Source of the DNA: Pseudoxanthomonas sp. PXM03
GTDB lineage: Bacteria > Pseudomonadota > Gammaproteobacteria > Xanthomonadales > Xanthomonadaceae
NCBI RefSeq assembly: GCF_014852005.1
Contig: NZ_JACVAU010000001.1
Coordinates: 580,001-644,000 of the forward strand
Direction: 5' to 3'
DNA length: 64,000 nucleotides
The notes below the pieces were generated by a model. The model worked only from the letters and a program-made list of their open reading frames with translations, did not search any database and had not been told where the DNA came from. Below, piece by piece: positions 19,577 to 27,746 of the stretch. Every line of letters starts with the position of its first letter. Position 1 is the first letter of the stretch. The translations under genes were made by a program, and so were the position numbers.

Positions 19577-19768
19577 CGGAGAGACTCCTGTCGGTCGGGG
19601 TACAGCGGCCAGATGACGCCGCCGACTATAGCGGGAATGGCCCGGCGCGGCATGAATGCGGCGGGCCTTGCGACGAAACGCCCCTGCGCGGCGATGGATC
19701 GAGGAAAACCGGCCGCGGCCTGTTGCGTCGCAGCAGGGGTAGTGGGGGGCTTGCGTCAGACTGCCGCG

Positions 19769-21586
19769 ATGCCCGTGTCCGACGCCCGCCCGCTGACCGC
19801 CCCCGCCCTGCGCCTGGCACTGATTGCCGGAGCACGCCGGGTCATCGCCGCGCGGGATGGATTGAACCGCATCAATGTGTTCCCGGTTGCCGACGGCGAT
19901 ACCGGCAACAATCTCGCATCGACGCTCGGCAGCGTGCTGCATGGTGCGCTCAGTCAGCCCAGCCAGCATGTCGGCGATCTGCTGAGCCGCGTAGGCAACG
20001 ACGCGATCGATGGCGCGCGCGGCAATTCCGGCGCCATCCTCGCGCAGTTCCTGCATGGCGTGGCCGAGCGCGTGCGCAACCTGCCGGAACTGGATGCCCG
20101 TTCGCTGGCCGCCGCCGTCCGTCAGGGCGCGCAGAGCGCACGCCAGGCCCTGGCGCAGCCGGTGGAAGGGACGATCCTGAGCGTGATTGCCGCATTCGCC
20201 GAAGAACTGGATGCCGCAGCGGGGGAGGGCAACCAGGCCGACGCACGCAGTGGCTTCGTCCGCGCGCTCGTCCGTGCGCGTCGCGCGCTCGCCGACACGC
20301 CGCGCCAGATGGCCTTGCTGCAGCGTGCCGGCGTGGTCGATGCCGGCGCGCAGGGGTTTGTCGACCTGCTGGAAGGCATCGCCGAGTTCGTCGAGGGCGG
20401 ACCACGTGCGGTGCGCGTGCGTGCCAGCGCGCCGGGCGCGGCCAACGATGCCGCCGGTCCGACGGTCCACGACCATGCCATCGATCCGACGCGCCGCTGG
20501 TGCACCGAATGCCTGCTGCTGGGCGAGGCGCTGGACCGCGATCGCCTGCGTGCCGCGCTGGAGGCCGGCGGTGCGGATTCCATCGTCATCGCCGGTGGCG
20601 CGTCCCGCCTGCGCGTGCACGCACACACCGGATCGCCGCAGGCGCTTTTCGATGCGTGCGCGACGCAGGGCCACGTCGAAGGCATGAAGGCGGACGACAT
20701 GGTCCGCCAGCAGGCGGTGGCTGCCGCCACGCAATCGCTGGTGGTGGTCACCGACAGTGCCGCCGACCTGCCGGACGACATTGCCGAGCGCCATGCCATC
20801 GGCGTGGTGCCCGCGCGGGTGGACCTGGATGGCCGCGACTACCTGGACAAGGTGGGCCTGTCGACGGGCGAGTTCTACCGGCGCATGGCGGTCTCGCGCC
20901 AGTTGCCGCGCACCAGCCAGCCGCCGCCGGGCGACTTCCGCCGGCAGTTCGAGCTGTCGCTGGCCCACCATGCGCGGGTGCTTTATGTCGGCCTGTCGCG
21001 CGCGCTGTCGGGCACGCTGCAGTCGGGCGAGCATGCCGCCGCGCGTGATCCCTCCGGACGCGTAAGGGTGTTCGATACGGTCAATGCCGCCTGCGGCCAG
21101 GCGCTGCTTGTGTGGCGTGCCGCCGAACTCGCGGCGGAAGGACGCAGTGAAGCGGACGTGGTGGCCGAGCTGGAGCGCCTGCGCCCGCTGACGCGGATGT
21201 GGGCCATCGCGCCCGACATCTCCCATGCCGTGCGCGGCGGTCGCATACCGCGCTGGGCCGCGCCCATCGCGCGGCTGAGCGCGTTGACCCCGATGGCGAA
21301 GATGAGCGCGGATGGCCGCATGACGGTCGCCGGCCTCCTGCTGACGCGCGCACATGCGCCGGAAGCCTTCGCGCGGCGGGTCGCACGTCAGCTGGAATCC
21401 GGGCCGCGCTGGCGGGTGATCGTGGGCCACTGCGATGCGCGTCCGCAGGGCGAGCGATTGCTCGCCGCGCTGCGCGCGCGGCTGACGATCAGCGAGGACC
21501 GGCTGGTCGAAACCGGGGCGGCCATCGGCGCGCATGCCGGCCAGGGCGCCCTGATCGTGGCCGTACAGCCGGCACCTGATGCCTGA
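19769..21586 (+). CDS. DAK2-DegV fusion, FakA-FakB-like fatty acid kinase
   Basis: The 605 residues hold three parts. A DAK2 (FakA N-terminal) domain (about 10-205) has ADGDTGNN at 41-48 and RGNSGA at 84-89. A FakA middle-domain-like segment has Cys245 (RWCTEC) and His284/His286 (VHAHTGSP), matching the zinc ligands of S. aureus FakA. A complete DegV/FakB domain (about 324-603) has VVTDS, RTSQPPPGDF and GAHAGQGA. In Gram-positives FakA phosphorylates a fatty acid held by the separate protein FakB. Here kinase and carrier are one chain. It lies 30 bp before plsY, whose substrate is acyl-phosphate. Catalysis is inference; the domains are clear. Confidence 0.85.
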   Translation: MPVSDARPLTAPALRLALIAGARRVIAARDGLNRINVFPVADGDTGNNLASTLGSVLHGALSQPSQHVGDLLSRVGNDAIDGARGNSGAILAQFLHGVAERVRNLPELDARSLAAAVRQGAQSARQALAQPVEGTILSVIAAFAEELDAAAGEGNQADARSGFVRALVRARRALADTPRQMALLQRAGVVDAGAQGFVDLLEGIAEFVEGGPRAVRVRASAPGAANDAAGPTVHDHAIDPTRRWCTECLLLGEALDRDRLRAALEAGGADSIVIAGGASRLRVHAHTGSPQALFDACATQGHVEGMKADDMVRQQAVAAATQSLVVVTDSAADLPDDIAERHAIGVVPARVDLDGRDYLDKVGLSTGEFYRRMAVSRQLPRTSQPPPGDFRRQFELSLAHHARVLYVGLSRALSGTLQSGEHAAARDPSGRVRVFDTVNAACGQALLVWRAAELAAEGRSEADVVAELERLRPLTRMWAIAPDISHAVRGGRIPRWAAPIARLSALTPMAKMSADGRMTVAGLLLTRAHAPEAFARRVARQLESGPRWRVIVGHCDARPQGERLLAALRARLTISEDRLVETGAAIGAHAGQGALIVAVQPAPDA

Positions 21587-21604
21587 GCGGGGAGGGGCGT
21601 GGCC

Positions 21605-21610
21605 CATAAT
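21605..21610 (+). promoter_or_regulatory. -10 box CATAAT directly before plsY
   Basis: CATAAT starts 12 nt before the plsY ATG (21617), the same leaderless geometry as dusA. PlsY may therefore be transcribed both alone and by read-through from the fusion gene. Confidence 0.45.
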
Positions 21611-21616
21611 GGCGCC

Positions 21617-22243
21617 ATGCTGATCGTCTGCACCTTGTTGCTGCTGGCCTACCTGCTCGGTTCCGTGTCGGGCAGCCTCACGCTGGGCCGGTTGCGGGGC
21701 GTGGACATCCGCACGCAGGGCAGCGGAAACGCGGGCGGCACCAACGCCTTCCGCACGCAGGGGGCGAAGTTCGCACTCGGTGTAGTGCTGGTGGACATCG
21801 GCAAGGGTGCGCTGGCCGCATGGCTGGCACTGCGGTTCGCGCCGATGGAGGGCCCGCTGTCGCCACGCGCGCTGGGTTTCCTGGCGACGCTGGCAGCGAC
21901 AGCGGGACACGTGTGGCCGATCTGGCACGGGTTCCGCGGCGGCAAGGGCGTGGGCACTCTGCTGGGCGGCGTCACGGTGCTCTGGCCGTTGGCGTTGCTG
22001 CCGCTGTTCCTGGTCTGGCTGGGCGTCCTGGTCGCGACCGGTTACGTGGGGCTGGCGTCGATCATCGCCACCGCGTGCCTCGTGCCACTGGCATGGTGGA
22101 TGCACGCGGACCGTCCCGCGCAGATGTTCGCCGCGGCCGCCGCGGTGTTGGTGCTTTTCACCCATCGCGCCAACGTGCAGCGATTGCGCGCCGGCACCGA
22201 GTCGCGCTTCGAACGCGTGCGCGTCTGGCGCCGCCGCGCATGA
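21617..22243 (+). CDS. plsY: Glycerol-3-phosphate acyltransferase PlsY
   Basis: PlsY transfers an acyl group from acyl-phosphate to sn-glycerol-3-phosphate in the inner membrane, the first step of phospholipid synthesis. The 208 residues form about five to seven helices. Conserved loops are visible: GSVSGSLTLG, QGSGNAGGTNAFRTQG and RGGKGVGTLLG. The SGNAGGTN loop is slightly different from the usual SGNPGATN. It overlaps birA by 4 bp. Confidence 0.93.
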   Translation: MLIVCTLLLLAYLLGSVSGSLTLGRLRGVDIRTQGSGNAGGTNAFRTQGAKFALGVVLVDIGKGALAAWLALRFAPMEGPLSPRALGFLATLAATAGHVWPIWHGFRGGKGVGTLLGGVTVLWPLALLPLFLVWLGVLVATGYVGLASIIATACLVPLAWWMHADRPAQMFAAAAAVLVLFTHRANVQRLRAGTESRFERVRVWRRRA

Positions 22244-23208
22244 CCGGCGAACGCGAACTGCTGCAGCGCCTGATCGAAGGCCCCGCTTCCGGCGACCTGC
22301 TCGCCCGCGACGCCAAGGTCACCCGCGCCGCCATGTGGAAGCGGATCGAAGCACTGCGTGCGGGCGGCCTGCGGATCGATGCACAGCCGGGCCGCGGGTA
22401 TTCGCTGGAAGCGCCGGTCGAGTTGCTGGACGTGGACCTGATTCGCGCCCCGTTGCGGGGCGCGGCCGCCGCGCAGCTGGCGTCGCTGGAGGTGGCATGG
22501 TCGCTGGATTCGACGAACAGCGAGTTGCTCCGCCGCAAGGCGCCCGAGCATGGGGCTGCGGTGTTGCTGGCGGAACAGCAGACCGGCGGGCGTGGCCGGC
22601 GCGGACGGCAGTGGGCGTCCCCGATTGCGGCGAATCTGTATGTGTCGCTGTCGCGTCAGTTCTCCGGCGGGCTAGCGCGCCTCGGCGGCCTAAGCCTGGT
22701 GGTCGGCGTGGCCGCCGCGGAAGCGCTGCGGCAGGCCGGTTATGCCCCGGTCGGCGTGAAGTGGCCCAACGATCTGCTGGCGCATGGGCGCAAGCTGGGC
22801 GGCATCCTGGTGGAGGGCGGCGGCGAGCATGGCGGCCCGGTGCGCGCGGTGATCGGGATCGGTGTGAACGTGCACATGCCGGCGACTGCTGCGACGGCGA
22901 TCAGCCAGGCGTGGACGGACCTGGCCACGCTGGGCGGCGATCAACCTTCGCGGAACACGATCGCGTCCCACCTGCTGGATACCTTGTTGCCCGCGCTCGA
23001 ACAGTTCGATCGCGAAGGCTTGTCGCCGTTCCTTGCGAGATACGCTGCGCTGGATGTGCTGATGGGTCGCGAGGTCATCGTGCATGGTCCGCAGGGTGAC
23101 GAGCATGGCGTGGCCGAAGGCATCGGCGATGACGGTGCGTTGCGGGTACGCGTGGGCGAGGTGCAGCGACAGGTGCATGCCGGGGACGTCAGCGTGAGGG
23201 CGACATGA
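22240..23208 (+). CDS. birA: Biotin-[acetyl-CoA-carboxylase] ligase / biotin repressor BirA
   Basis: The 322-residue protein attaches biotin to the carrier subunit of acetyl-CoA carboxylase. An N-terminal winged helix (about 1-60, with VTRAAMWKRIEAL as recognition helix) suggests that it also represses biotin genes. The catalytic loop GGRGRRGRQW is at about 109-118, KWPNDLL follows, and an SH3-like C-terminal domain closes the protein. ATG overlaps the plsY stop and its own stop overlaps coaX, so plsY-birA-coaX are coupled. Confidence 0.94.
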   Translation: MTGERELLQRLIEGPASGDLLARDAKVTRAAMWKRIEALRAGGLRIDAQPGRGYSLEAPVELLDVDLIRAPLRGAAAAQLASLEVAWSLDSTNSELLRRKAPEHGAAVLLAEQQTGGRGRRGRQWASPIAANLYVSLSRQFSGGLARLGGLSLVVGVAAAEALRQAGYAPVGVKWPNDLLAHGRKLGGILVEGGGEHGGPVRAVIGIGVNVHMPATAATAISQAWTDLATLGGDQPSRNTIASHLLDTLLPALEQFDREGLSPFLARYAALDVLMGREVIVHGPQGDEHGVAEGIGDDGALRVRVGEVQRQVHAGDVSVRAT

Positions 23209-23951
23209 CGCAGTGGGTATTCGATCTCGGGAACTCGCGCGTGAAAGGCGCACCGTTGAGGGCGGACGGGACACTGGGCGAGGTGCTGGCGACCGGATAC
23301 GACGGTGAGTTCATCGCCGCGCTGGAGGCTGCCGTTCCGGCGATCGACATGCAGGGATCGTCCGCCGTGCTCGCCAGCGTTGCATCACCTGCACGTACCG
23401 CTGCGGTGGTGGACTGGTTGACCACCCGTTTCGGGTGCATCTCGATCGCGCGTACGCAGCCGGCGTTGGCCGGTGTGCACATTGCCTATGCCGACCCCGG
23501 ACGGCTTGGCGTGGATCGCTTCCTGGCCTTGCTGGCGGCCCGCGCGCGCGCCGCGCGGCCGTGGCTGCTGGTGGGCATAGGCACGGCGGTGACCGTCGAT
23601 CTGCTGGATGCGGACGGGCGGCATCGCGGCGGACGCATAGCGCCCTCGCCCCGCCTGATGCGTGAAGCACTCCAGCAAGCGGCCGCGCAGTTGCCGTCGC
23701 AAGGCGGCGGGTACGTCGAGTTCGCCACCGACACACTCGATGCGCTGGCATCCGGTTGTGGCGGCGCCGCCCTGGGATTGATCGAGCGCAGCCTGCAACA
23801 CGCCCATGATCTCCTGGGCGAGCGACCCGCCTTGCTGCTGCATGGCGGGGGTGCGGCCGAGCTGGCGCCCGCGCTTCGCGATGGCGAACTGGCGCCAGCG
23901 CTGGTGCTCGAAGGACTGGCTGTGTGGGCGCGGCTCGGTACCGCCGCCTGA
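23205..23951 (+). CDS. coaX: Type III pantothenate kinase
   Basis: CoaX phosphorylates pantothenate, the first committed step of coenzyme A synthesis; the type III enzyme is insensitive to CoA feedback. The 248-residue ASKHA-fold protein shows the phosphate motif FDLGNSRVK, ADPGRLGVDRF with the catalytic aspartate, and GIGTAVTVDLL. The 4-bp ATGA overlap with birA fits the common birA-coaX pair. Confidence 0.95.
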   Translation: MTQWVFDLGNSRVKGAPLRADGTLGEVLATGYDGEFIAALEAAVPAIDMQGSSAVLASVASPARTAAVVDWLTTRFGCISIARTQPALAGVHIAYADPGRLGVDRFLALLAARARAARPWLLVGIGTAVTVDLLDADGRHRGGRIAPSPRLMREALQQAAAQLPSQGGGYVEFATDTLDALASGCGGAALGLIERSLQHAHDLLGERPALLLHGGGAAELAPALRDGELAPALVLEGLAVWARLGTAA

Positions 23952-23958
23952 GCACCGC

Positions 23959-23964
23959 TAGAAT
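23959..23964 (+). promoter_or_regulatory. -10 box TAGAAT before the SPOR gene
   Basis: TAGAAT lies 8 nt after the coaX stop and begins 12 nt before the ATG at 23971, again placing the transcript start at the start codon. Confidence 0.5.
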
Positions 23965-23970
23965 CCCTGC

Positions 23971-24633
23971 ATGCTGATCCGTGCCCTGATCGTCCTGTTG
24001 ATCGTCCTGAATCTGGGCGCTGCCGCGTGGTGGCTCACCCGTCCCGCCGTCGAGCCGCCGCCACCGCCTCCATTGCCAGCCGGCGTGGCGCGCCTGCAAC
24101 TCGTCGACGAGTTGCCTGCGGCCACCACAGGTCCGTCGGCCGCGGACGCCCGTGCGACGCCGGAAATCCCGGCGGCCTGCTTCAGCCTAGGGCCCTTCAC
24201 CAGTCAGGCTGCCGCGACCCTGGCGCAGGATGCCGTCAAGGGCCAGCTCCTGCGGGCACATCTGCGGGAAGTGCCCGGGCTCAGCGCCAGTGGTTACCAG
24301 GTGGTCATGCCGCCCGCGCCGTCGCTGGAAGAGGCGCAGGCGATCGCCGGCCGCATCGGGGCGGCGGGATTCAACGACTTCCTCGTTGTGCGCCAGGGCG
24401 AACAAGCCAACGGGATCGCACTGGGCCGGTATCGCAGCCGGGAGGCCGCCGAACGCCGGGTATCGCAGTTGCAGGCTGCCGGGTTCACCGCACAGATGCA
24501 GCCCGTCGGCCGCGCGGGCCCAAGCCTGTGGTGGCTGGATGCCGGCGTCGCGGAGGGTGTCGACCCCGTTGTGCTTGCCCGTGCCGCGTCCAGCGGTACG
24601 CCGCAATCCCTCGAATGCACGGCGCTGCGCTAG
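23971..24633 (+). CDS. SPOR-domain membrane protein
   Basis: The 220-residue protein has an N-terminal transmembrane anchor (about 5-23), a proline-rich linker (a run of prolines near 29-34) and a C-terminal half with two SPOR-like repeats (FTSQAAATLAQD and YRSREAAERRVSQLQAAGF). SPOR domains bind denuded septal peptidoglycan, so a role in cell division or wall remodelling is likely. The stop codon TAG is the first part of the tRNA promoter box TAGAAT. Confidence 0.8.
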   Translation: MLIRALIVLLIVLNLGAAAWWLTRPAVEPPPPPPLPAGVARLQLVDELPAATTGPSAADARATPEIPAACFSLGPFTSQAAATLAQDAVKGQLLRAHLREVPGLSASGYQVVMPPAPSLEEAQAIAGRIGAAGFNDFLVVRQGEQANGIALGRYRSREAAERRVSQLQAAGFTAQMQPVGRAGPSLWWLDAGVAEGVDPVVLARAASSGTPQSLECTALR

Positions 24634-24636
24634 AAT
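24631..24636 (+). promoter_or_regulatory. -10 box TAGAAT of tRNA-Thr
   Basis: TAGAAT overlaps the stop codon of the SPOR gene and lies 10 nt before the tRNA 5' end, the right distance for a primary transcript with a very short leader. Confidence 0.55.
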
Positions 24637-24646
24637 TGCCGCCCAC

Positions 24647-24722
24647 GCCGCTTTAGCTCAGCTGGTAGAGCAACCGCCTTGTAAGCGGTAGGTCATCCGT
24701 TCGATTCGGATAAGCGGCACCA
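24647..24722 (+). tRNA. tRNA-Thr (anticodon UGU)
   Basis: A complete cloverleaf can be folded: acceptor GCCGCTT/AAGCGGC, D-stem GCTC/GAGC, anticodon stem ACCGC/GCGGT with loop CTTGTAA (anticodon TGT), and T-stem ATCCG/CGGAT with loop TTCGATT. CCA is encoded at 24720-24722. The UGU anticodon reads threonine codons ACA and ACG. Confidence 0.98.
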
Positions 24723-24820
24723 TTTCCCGTCGGCGCATTGCCCACTCGCGTGCTGCGATGCCACAGGCCCGTCATCGCCGACGGCATAGACTGTGCGTCT
24801 GTTTTTCGCAGGACGTACCC

Positions 24821-25744
24821 ATGAGTCGAACTTTCCCTCCCGTTTCCCTGATCGGCGTGCCCACCGATGTCGGCGCAGGCCATCGTGGCGCGCGCATGGG
24901 GCCTGATGCGCTGCGCATCGCCGGCCTTGCCGAAGCACTCGCGGCACGGGGCGTGGACGTGATCGACACCGGCAACGTGCAGGGTCCTGCCAATCCCTGG
25001 ACCGGTCCCGTCCAGGGTTACCGGCATCTCGATGAAGTGGTCGCATGGAACCGCGCGGTGATGGACGCCACCGCTGCCGAACTGGCGCAGCAACGGCTGC
25101 CCATCATGCTTGGCGGCGACCACTGCCTCGCCATGGGTTCCATCACCGCCGTCGCGCAGCATTGTCGTCGGGTCGGCAAGAAGCTCCGGGTGCTGTGGCT
25201 GGACGCGCACTCGGATTTCAACACCAGCGAGGTCACGCCTTCCGGCAACATCCACGGCATGCCGGTGGCGTGCCTGTGCGGCATCGGTCCGGACGCGCTG
25301 ACCAGGCTCGGGGGCGAGGCACCCGCGATCACGCCGTCGATGGTCCGGCAGATAGGCATCCGTTCGGTCGATCCCGAAGAGAAGAAACTGATCAAGGACC
25401 ACAAGGTCGACGTGTACGACATGCGCTACATCGACGAGGTGGGCATGAAGCGCACGATGGAGGCTGCGCTGGAAGGCCTGGATGCCGACACCCACCTGCA
25501 TGTCAGCTTCGACGTGGATTTCCTGGACCCGAGCATCGCGCCCGGTGTGGGCACCACGGTGCCCGGCGGTCCCAACTATCGCGAAGCGCAGCTGGTGATG
25601 GAGATGATCGCTGACACCCGGCTGATGGGTTCGCTGGACATCGTCGAGCTCAATCCCGTGCTGGACCGTCGCAATCGCACGGCAAAGCTCACGGTGGACC
25701 TGGTAGAGAGCCTGTTCGGCAAGTCGACCTTGATGCGGGACTAG
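24821..25744 (+). CDS. rocF: Arginase
   Basis: This 307-residue binuclear-manganese enzyme hydrolyses arginine to ornithine and urea. All metal motifs are present: GGDHCLAMGS, DAHSDFNT and SFDVDFLDPS. The PSGNIHGMP loop marks arginase rather than agmatinase. The start at 24821 is the first ATG matching the family N-terminus (SLIGVPTDVGAGHRGARMGP). It follows the tRNA by about 100 bp, so it probably has its own promoter in the gap. Confidence 0.95.
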   Translation: MSRTFPPVSLIGVPTDVGAGHRGARMGPDALRIAGLAEALAARGVDVIDTGNVQGPANPWTGPVQGYRHLDEVVAWNRAVMDATAAELAQQRLPIMLGGDHCLAMGSITAVAQHCRRVGKKLRVLWLDAHSDFNTSEVTPSGNIHGMPVACLCGIGPDALTRLGGEAPAITPSMVRQIGIRSVDPEEKKLIKDHKVDVYDMRYIDEVGMKRTMEAALEGLDADTHLHVSFDVDFLDPSIAPGVGTTVPGGPNYREAQLVMEMIADTRLMGSLDIVELNPVLDRRNRTAKLTVDLVESLFGKSTLMRD

Positions 25745-25892
25745 GCTGGCGGGGGATGAGGGGAAACTGGGACTGAACGGAACGGGTGCTGTTTCACGCG
25801 CCCTATACGTCGCGACCTCGAAGGTGTCCGCACACGCCGCCGCAACGTGGGACGCACCTGCGGCAGCACCCAATCCACCCAGGAGAAGACAC

Positions 25893-26045
25893 ATGAAGCG
25901 TGCGATGACCCTGCTGATGATGGCCATGTTCTCGATGGCGGTACTGTCCGGCTGCAACACCATGGCCGGCGCCGGCAAGGACGTGCAGAAGGTCGGCGAG
26001 AAGGTCGAGGACAAGGCCCAGGACTGCAAGGACGGCAAGTGCTGA
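25893..26045 (+). CDS. Entericidin-like small lipoprotein, copy 1
   Basis: This is a 50-residue lipoprotein with signal peptide and lipobox VLSGC (Cys21). The GKDVQKVGEKVED helix is typical of the entericidin A/B family (EcnA/EcnB). It ends in a short cysteine-containing tail absent from copy 2. A good Shine-Dalgarno (AGGAGAAG, 25881-25888) precedes the ATG. Entericidins are cell-envelope lipoproteins tied to stress or lysis in E. coli; the role here is unproven. Confidence 0.85.
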   Translation: MKRAMTLLMMAMFSMAVLSGCNTMAGAGKDVQKVGEKVEDKAQDCKDGKC

Positions 26046-26087
26046 TGCGCGCTGTCGGCTGACCGCATCCGCGGGATGCGAACCGAA

Positions 26088-26113
26088 GGAAGGGCCGGGA
26101 AACCGGCCCTTCC
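26088..26113 (+). terminator. Strong hairpin after entericidin copy 1
   Basis: An 11-bp perfect stem GGAAGGGCCGG/CCGGCCCTTCC closes a GAAA loop. No T-run follows, so it may act as a stability hairpin or a weak terminator. A smaller hairpin CGCATCC-GCG-GGATGCG lies just before it at 26064-26080. Confidence 0.6.
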
Positions 26114-26245
26114 GCGTTGCCGGCCAGGGTTTGGTCAGCCGCCAGCCAGCGTGCTTAAATCAGACTGCACGGGTGGGGCGGCATGGCCGGCGTGTGCCGG
26201 ACGATGCGCGCCCCAGGCCGTGAATACCGTCCACAGGAGTCGCTT

Positions 26246-26380
26246 ATGAAGCGTATCGTCGCGTTGTTGCTGTTGTCCCTGTTCTCCATCGCCGTGCTGT
26301 CCGGCTGCAACACCGTCAAGGGGTTCGGCAAGGACGTGCAGAAGGTGGGCGAGAAGGTCGAGGATTCCTCGGGCAAATAA
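26246..26380 (+). CDS. Entericidin-like small lipoprotein, copy 2
   Basis: This 44-residue lipoprotein has lipobox VLSGC (Cys21) and the same GKDVQKVGEKVED helix as copy 1, so the two are tandem duplicates that diverged at the C-terminus. The Shine-Dalgarno is ACAGGAG, and a classical terminator follows. Confidence 0.85.
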   Translation: MKRIVALLLLSLFSIAVLSGCNTVKGFGKDVQKVGEKVEDSSGK

Positions 26381-26406
26381 GCCCGTGGATTCTGGAGACT
26401 CGGAAG

Positions 26407-26435
26407 CGGGCCGCGTATCGCGGCCCGTTTTTTTT
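26407..26435 (+). terminator. Rho-independent terminator
   Basis: A 9-bp perfect stem CGGGCCGCG/CGCGGCCCG with a TAT loop is followed by eight Ts (26428-26435). It ends the second entericidin transcript. Confidence 0.92.
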
Positions 26436-26531
26436 GCCGGTATCTGCGGTGAGTCAGCCGCGACGATGGGCCACTAAGATCGGGAATGCGCGTGGCTGCA
26501 TGCGTTCATCCGCGCGAATGCGTCCTCATGC

Positions 26532-26548
26532 GACTGAACTGTTCAGTC
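26532..26548. promoter_or_regulatory. Palindrome GACTGAAC-T-GTTCAGTC upstream of the CsbD gene
   Basis: Two perfect 8-bp arms surround one central base, about 100 bp before the CsbD ATG. The size fits the operator of a dimeric repressor or activator. No T-run follows, so it is not a terminator. The binding protein is unknown. Confidence 0.5.
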
Positions 26549-26651
26549 AATCCTAATGGCGCGTTGACGCGCAGTTGATCGGATGGGAACACGCGGTCTG
26601 CGATGCTGTTTCCGCGGCGCCCCCTGCCGCTCAATCAAGCGAGGAAACACC

Positions 26652-26873
26652 ATGAATCAGGACATCATCGCCGGCAACTGGAAGCAGCTGAAAGGCAAGA
26701 TCCAGGCGAAATGGGGCGATCTGACCGATGACGATTTCAAGGTCGCGCAGGGTAATGCGGAGTACCTCGAAGGCAGGCTGCAGGAGCGCTATGGCTACGA
26801 TCGGGATCGGGCCCATACCGAAGTCGAGGACTTCAGCCGCAGCCTGCGCAACGACAAGTCGATGCGGCACTGA
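26652..26873 (+). CDS. CsbD-family stress protein
   Basis: The 73-residue hydrophilic protein contains [20 protein letters not shown], the family core, and a charged helical tail. CsbD-like proteins are general-stress induced (sigma-B regulon in Bacillus; YjbJ in E. coli); their molecular role is unknown. The Shine-Dalgarno GAGGAAA precedes the ATG. Confidence 0.9.
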   Translation: MNQDIIAGNWKQLKGKIQAKWGDLTDDDFKVAQGNAEYLEGRLQERYGYDRDRAHTEVEDFSRSLRNDKSMRH

Positions 26874-26903
26874 CCTTCTGAAATCCGCGCCAATGTCGAG
26901 CAG

Positions 26904-26931
26904 GAAACGGGCCGCCTATGCGGCCCGTTTC
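26904..26931. terminator. Bidirectional terminator between CsbD and the minus-strand gene
   Basis: A 12-bp stem GAAACGGGCCGC/GCGGCCCGTTTC with a CTAT loop lies between convergent genes. The A-rich 5' and T-rich 3' flanks would let it act on both strands. Confidence 0.75.
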
Positions 26932-26942
26932 TCGTGTGAGGT

Positions 26943-27746
26943 TCAGCGCGGGTAGGGTGGATCCGCGACGAAGCGGTTGGGGAACGCGCGCGGCGACTCG
27001 TCTCGCCAGAGCGGACGTGACGGCCGGGGGACGATGCCCAAGGCGACCAGTCGGCGACGCTCGTCGTAACGCAGTTCGCTGACCTGTTCCGGCTGGCGGG
27101 TCGCGCGCTCGAAGCCGGTGCGCGAGGTCGGCGCCCATTCGCGTCCACCGTGGCCGGTACCGATGCTCTGCCCGTGGACTGCTTCGTCGGCCACGATGGC
27201 GCGTGCCGACGCGGTGGGCGCGGATGCTTCCGCTTCCGTGCGCTTCTCCCTCGCGCCACGGGCGATCGGCGGCGGCGTGTACTGCGGATAGCGGTAGGCG
27301 CGCGCTTCGCGGAAGGCGGCGATGCCGATCACGCCCACGTTGCGCGGCCGGCCGGTACGGGCGGCATAGCTGTCGCCGAGGTCGGTGAACACGAACTGCG
27401 CCACGTCGTCCATCGACTTGCGCCAGCCGCTGATCTCGGTGGCCTGCCACGGTTCCAGCACGTAACCTGCCTGTGACGGATCTGCTGTCTGGCCGGTGAT
27501 GGCGTTGACGCCGTCCACCGACAGCACGACCAGCACGCGCTCGCTCGTCGTGTTGGCCAGGCGCACGCTGTAACGGTGGCCGGGGGTGCCGGCGACCCAG
27601 AGATCGCCGCGATGCGGGTACCTCGCGAGCGATTCACCGGTATCGCGGTCGACGAGGCTGACATCGACCAGGGGGCGGGCGTGGACGGGAGCGCACGCGG
27701 CGAACAGCGCGAGCGTGGTGAGGAACGCGAGGATGCGGTGCAACAT
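26943..27746 (-). CDS. Secreted or lipid-anchored protein of unknown function
   Basis: The 267-residue protein starts with a signal sequence (LFAAC could be a weak lipobox). It has a conserved-looking middle with beta-strand character (HRYSVRLANTTSERVLVVLSV ends near residue 80) and a GDSYAARTG motif. The C-terminal third is low-complexity and arginine-rich. I recognise no named family. The start at 27746 gives the best signal peptide; it is divergent from trpS and shares a 190-bp promoter region with it. Confidence 0.65.
   Translation of the reverse strand: MLHRILAFLTTLALFAACAPVHARPLVDVSLVDRDTGESLARYPHRGDLWVAGTPGHRYSVRLANTTSERVLVVLSVDGVNAITGQTADPSQAGYVLEPWQATEISGWRKSMDDVAQFVFTDLGDSYAARTGRPRNVGVIGIAAFREARAYRYPQYTPPPIARGAREKRTEAEASAPTASARAIVADEAVHGQSIGTGHGGREWAPTSRTGFERATRQPEQVSELRYDERRRLVALGIVPRPSRPLWRDESPRAFPNRFVADPPYPR

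Noticed and set aside
19256-22165. A 969-codon minus-strand frame across the DAK2-DegV and plsY genes
   Set aside because: Only its last 106 codons (19576 to 19256) look real, with a signal peptide. The rest is antisense shadow of motif-bearing genes.
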